Assembly: GCF_031877795.1 (NCBI RefSeq)
Contig: NC_133937.1
Coordinates: 17,883,501 to 17,947,500, forward strand
Reading direction: 5' to 3'
DNA: 64,000 nt
Source: Strix aluco
Taxonomy: Eukaryota > Chordata > Aves > Strigiformes > Strigidae
Positions 61,181 through 64,000 of this stretch are shown here, in pieces. The notes under the pieces were generated by a model. That model made no database searches. It saw only the letters and a program-made list of their open reading frames with translations, and was not told the origin of the DNA. The position numbers and the translations under genes are program-made. Position 1 is the stretch's first letter. Each line of letters starts with the position of its first letter.

Positions 61181-64000
61181 TGATGATGTATTAACGAAGG
61201 ACAGCATCCTAGTGAGAAATACCAGGCTCACTCTCCTATAGCCACTGGGATGGTGATGGGGAATGCGGACTGGCATTCTTTCTCCAGTCTAAACTCTGGG
61301 CAATACTGCTCTGACAGATCCGCTCTTTGAAGAGGATGTGAATGCACCCTGCTTTCACTGGATAAATTGGCAGGATTTGCATTGTTTTGGCAAGTGAAAT
61401 GTAAGAAGTGGGAAAAGATGGTGTCTGTTTTTTCTGCCTTTTTTTCTATTCCCTATACCCACAAATAACTCTAGTTCTCTACCTTGTGCTTAGAGCTTTT
61501 CTGCATCAGAGTCGGTGCAAATAATCAAGTCTCAGTGTTGCCTGCAGGTTTCAGACTATCGAACATGAAGCTAATCAGCCTGCACTAGTGTTATCGATAA
61601 TGCAAGGCTGTTGTAACTGAAAATGTCTGATGCAAAACCATGTCAGCACTATTAGGGCTAGTACTGGTCTTGACCCTGCATACTGCTTTTGTCCCTGTTG
61701 GCTTCCCTTCCCAGAGCTGGAGTGGTGTCCTCGCATATCAGAGCTGATAGCGTGAAGAGGAAGGCCTGGGTGATGAGCAGGTATCGTGTAAGAGAGGCCA
61801 GGCTTGAGCAGTTTTCCCACCACTGGAGTCTGAGGGAAGTCCTAACACTGCCCTGTGCTGCAGCCTCCTTTGTGGAGGTTGACCATTATAAGGACTGATT
61901 CTAGAAGAATTAGTCATTTGGCTGGGGAACGAGGAGCTGATGATGGGGTCTCTGCCCTCAGTGCCCCATAGCTTGAAAGGTGGTACCAGTTGGTTGTTTG
62001 CAGTACTACCCATTATCATGGTAGCTTTTTTGCAGGCTGCCTCAGGAAAGACTTATGTCGTCATGCCTGGCAAATGTCTGTGCAGCAACACACATACTAG
62101 CATAAAATGTTTGTCTGCAGACTTAGTAAGATAGAATTGTGGTAATTAAAACTAGGTTTTTTTTCTAGAAGGGCTTCTTCAACTTAAAACTTTTATTTAT
62201 GAAAGGAGACATTAGTATCTGTGGAAATTAGTGGTATGGGTCTTTCCTGCTAGTTCAAATCCCAGTGGGCCTTTTAAGCCCCTGTGAATACAGGCCATGA
62301 GTGAGAACAAAGATGTTAAGGCTCCAAAGCCAGTTCCTGAAAGCTTGTGGAAAGAATTCTTTCCTTTCCCTTCCCTCACTTCCACTCCTCTTCTAGGCAC
62401 CCGAGATAGCTGGTGTAGGCTGCAGCTTGTCTAGTGGAGTAACTCAGTATTTGGATGTGCTTTATCTTCTGCTTTTACTGTGTCATCTCTGATAAGTCAG
62501 TTGGTGCAGACTGTGGTAAGTGATAGCCGTGAAGAGAGAGATGTCATTTTTTGATGCTGAAGACAACTCTCCTTTGAAGAAGGAGGAGGTTTTCTCAATC
62601 CCAGGGGAGCATTGAGAAAAGGAGAAGTGGTCTGACACAGGCTGAAGTCTGAAGTGAAAAGAGGAGGGAGAATAGCTTTAAATAAATCTTTAAACTTGAG
62701 TGCACAGTATTTTTTTCCTTCCTTTGAGCCCTCTTCTCTTACAGGTGGGATTGATCGTAAGGTAGCTCAAGAAGGTGAGTTTTTACCCTGACTTCTCTCT
62801 TGAAGGAGATTATTTCCTGAACCTGTTGCTTTGTTCCAAATCTGCCATACATTCCAGAGGGGTCTGCAGTTGGTGGTCTTGCTTCTAAGTGAGGTATCTC
62901 CTTGCCTGTGCAGCAGAATATAGTCTGTAAAGTTCCCTGCAGCTCTGGAGATGTGAGAGGTATGTGTGTTGATCCTGCTGCTGTGCTTGCTGCTAGAGAC
63001 ATGATATCATACACCTGACTTGAAATGTGACTTCAGAGGGGGTAGTCCAGTGCTTTCTCTGGGATGCACTTACTAGATGCACATTTCAAATAGCGTGGGT
63101 GCCCTGGAAGCTTTTACAGGGAAAACAGCTTGTTAAACCGCTTCTTGTATTGGTCTCCAGTGCCTGCCAAATATACTTAGCATTTCTACTGTAGTGGAGC
63201 AGCTGTCATTCTGAAAATGTCCATGTGTATCTTGGGTTTTTTCTCTTTTTTTCCCTCCTACCCCCTTGTGTAAAAGCATATAACATTTTGTGGGTGATGG
63301 GCCAAGAAATCACCCAGGGTGGCTGGAGGAAAAAATAGATGTGGAATAAGCAAGTTGTCTTTAGTGCCCACTGTAACCCACAGGGACTTGCTGGAAGGTT
63401 GTTCTTGGAGGCTCGTAGAGAGTATAGCCTGGTGATGCCAAGCGGGAGTTCTTTCTGTTGTTTGCCTCAAGAGTTAGTATGCTGTTAAGTTTAACTTTGC
63501 CTGCCTCGGGGCCTCTCCATCTAAGCTTTGGGTATCAAATGTCCTCTGTTGAGATTGTGTTGGAGAGATTAGAAGACTTGAAGTTGCGCAGCTTTATTTT
63601 ATAACTTGTGCCAGTGAAGAGACAAAGCTTGATCGTGACGGATGTGCTTCTTCAGTGCAAGTTAAAGTAGTGATTCATAGCTCTTGTGTTACTTTAAATA
63701 TTCCTGATTTTTGGACTGCAGGATTGAAAAGTGACTTCCAGCTCTGCCCATTTTTGTTTGACTGGTATGTCATCTGGCCTAGAATCTGCCAGCTCTGCAG
63801 ATTAGGATATTGTGTTGTGTCTACTGCTTGTTATGAAGTTGCCCAGATAAAAATTTTTATTTGTTGCCTGATCAGTGCAGAGCAATGATCCACAGCCTTC
63901 TCTGTCTGAATTGCTCCTGCACTTAATAAGGATGATGTAGAGGAGTAGGCTGTTGGTCAGCTCATCCTTTCTGTGGAAGCACTTCTATAGCAGCAGACTG

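Larger units (their letters stand above)
52783..64000 (+). other. CAMK2G: CAMK2G intron 2 (runs off the window)
   Basis: Donor GTTAGT at 52783. The next exon of the family is about 60 bases and encodes DHQKLEREARIC. I found no such sequence up to 64000, so this intron is at least 11.2 kb. It holds homopolymer and simple repeats, a CpG island at 57.36-58.29 kb and a purine-rich G-run tract near 61.15 kb. No recognisable coding exon of another gene is seen on either strand. Confidence 0.8.

Noticed and set aside
1-64000. CRISPR arrays, prokaryotic operons, endogenous retroviruses, rRNA or tRNA genes
   Set aside because: I saw no regularly spaced direct repeats, no long terminal repeats, no gag/pol-like frames and no structured RNA signatures. 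The window is eukaryotic and nuclear.

Overview
This window looks like vertebrate nuclear DNA, most likely from a bird or another archosaur. It has long AT-leaning noncoding stretches, sharp CpG islands, old degraded CR1-type LINE copies in sauropsid style, scattered MIR-like SINE relics, and one clear spliced gene. I see no operons, bacterial genes, CRISPR arrays, tRNA or rRNA genes, or intact mobile elements.

The one gene I can support is the 5' end of CAMK2G (calcium/calmodulin-dependent protein kinase II gamma) on the + strand. Its CpG-island promoter spans about 49.69-50.80 kb. Coding exon 1 is 50799-50863, intron 1 is 1.8 kb, and coding exon 2 is 52688-52782. Intron 2 runs off the right end. 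The two exons join in frame and encode about the first 53 residues: the N-terminus, the ATP-binding glycine loop and the nucleotide-binding lysine. Their lengths (65 coding nt and 95 nt) and splice phases match the CaMKII family. I did not find exon 3, so intron 2 is at least 11.2 kb.

The left 49.6 kb holds no exon that I can recognise. It has two old CR1 copies in the same orientation (about 7.29-7.96 and 9.09-10.01 kb), several MIR-like relics, small tandem duplications, one perfect hairpin, an AT-rich island near 28 kb, an unclassified GC-rich block at 32.24-32.73 kb, and an orphan CpG island at 35.80-36.18 kb with a very good CTCF motif. In human, PLAU lies upstream of CAMK2G in divergent orientation. 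I looked for PLAU-like kringle and protease exons on the - strand and did not see any.

The right 11 kb (intron 2) contains a second unexplained CpG island at about 57.36-58.29 kb with long G-runs, homopolymer and simple repeats, and no recognisable exon.

I found no convincing undescribed biological system. The points most worth checking are the two orphan CpG islands, the CTCF site, the two-codon upstream ORF just before the CAMK2G start, and the GC-rich block at 32.5 kb. Most long open frames in the CpG islands are by-products of high GC content.
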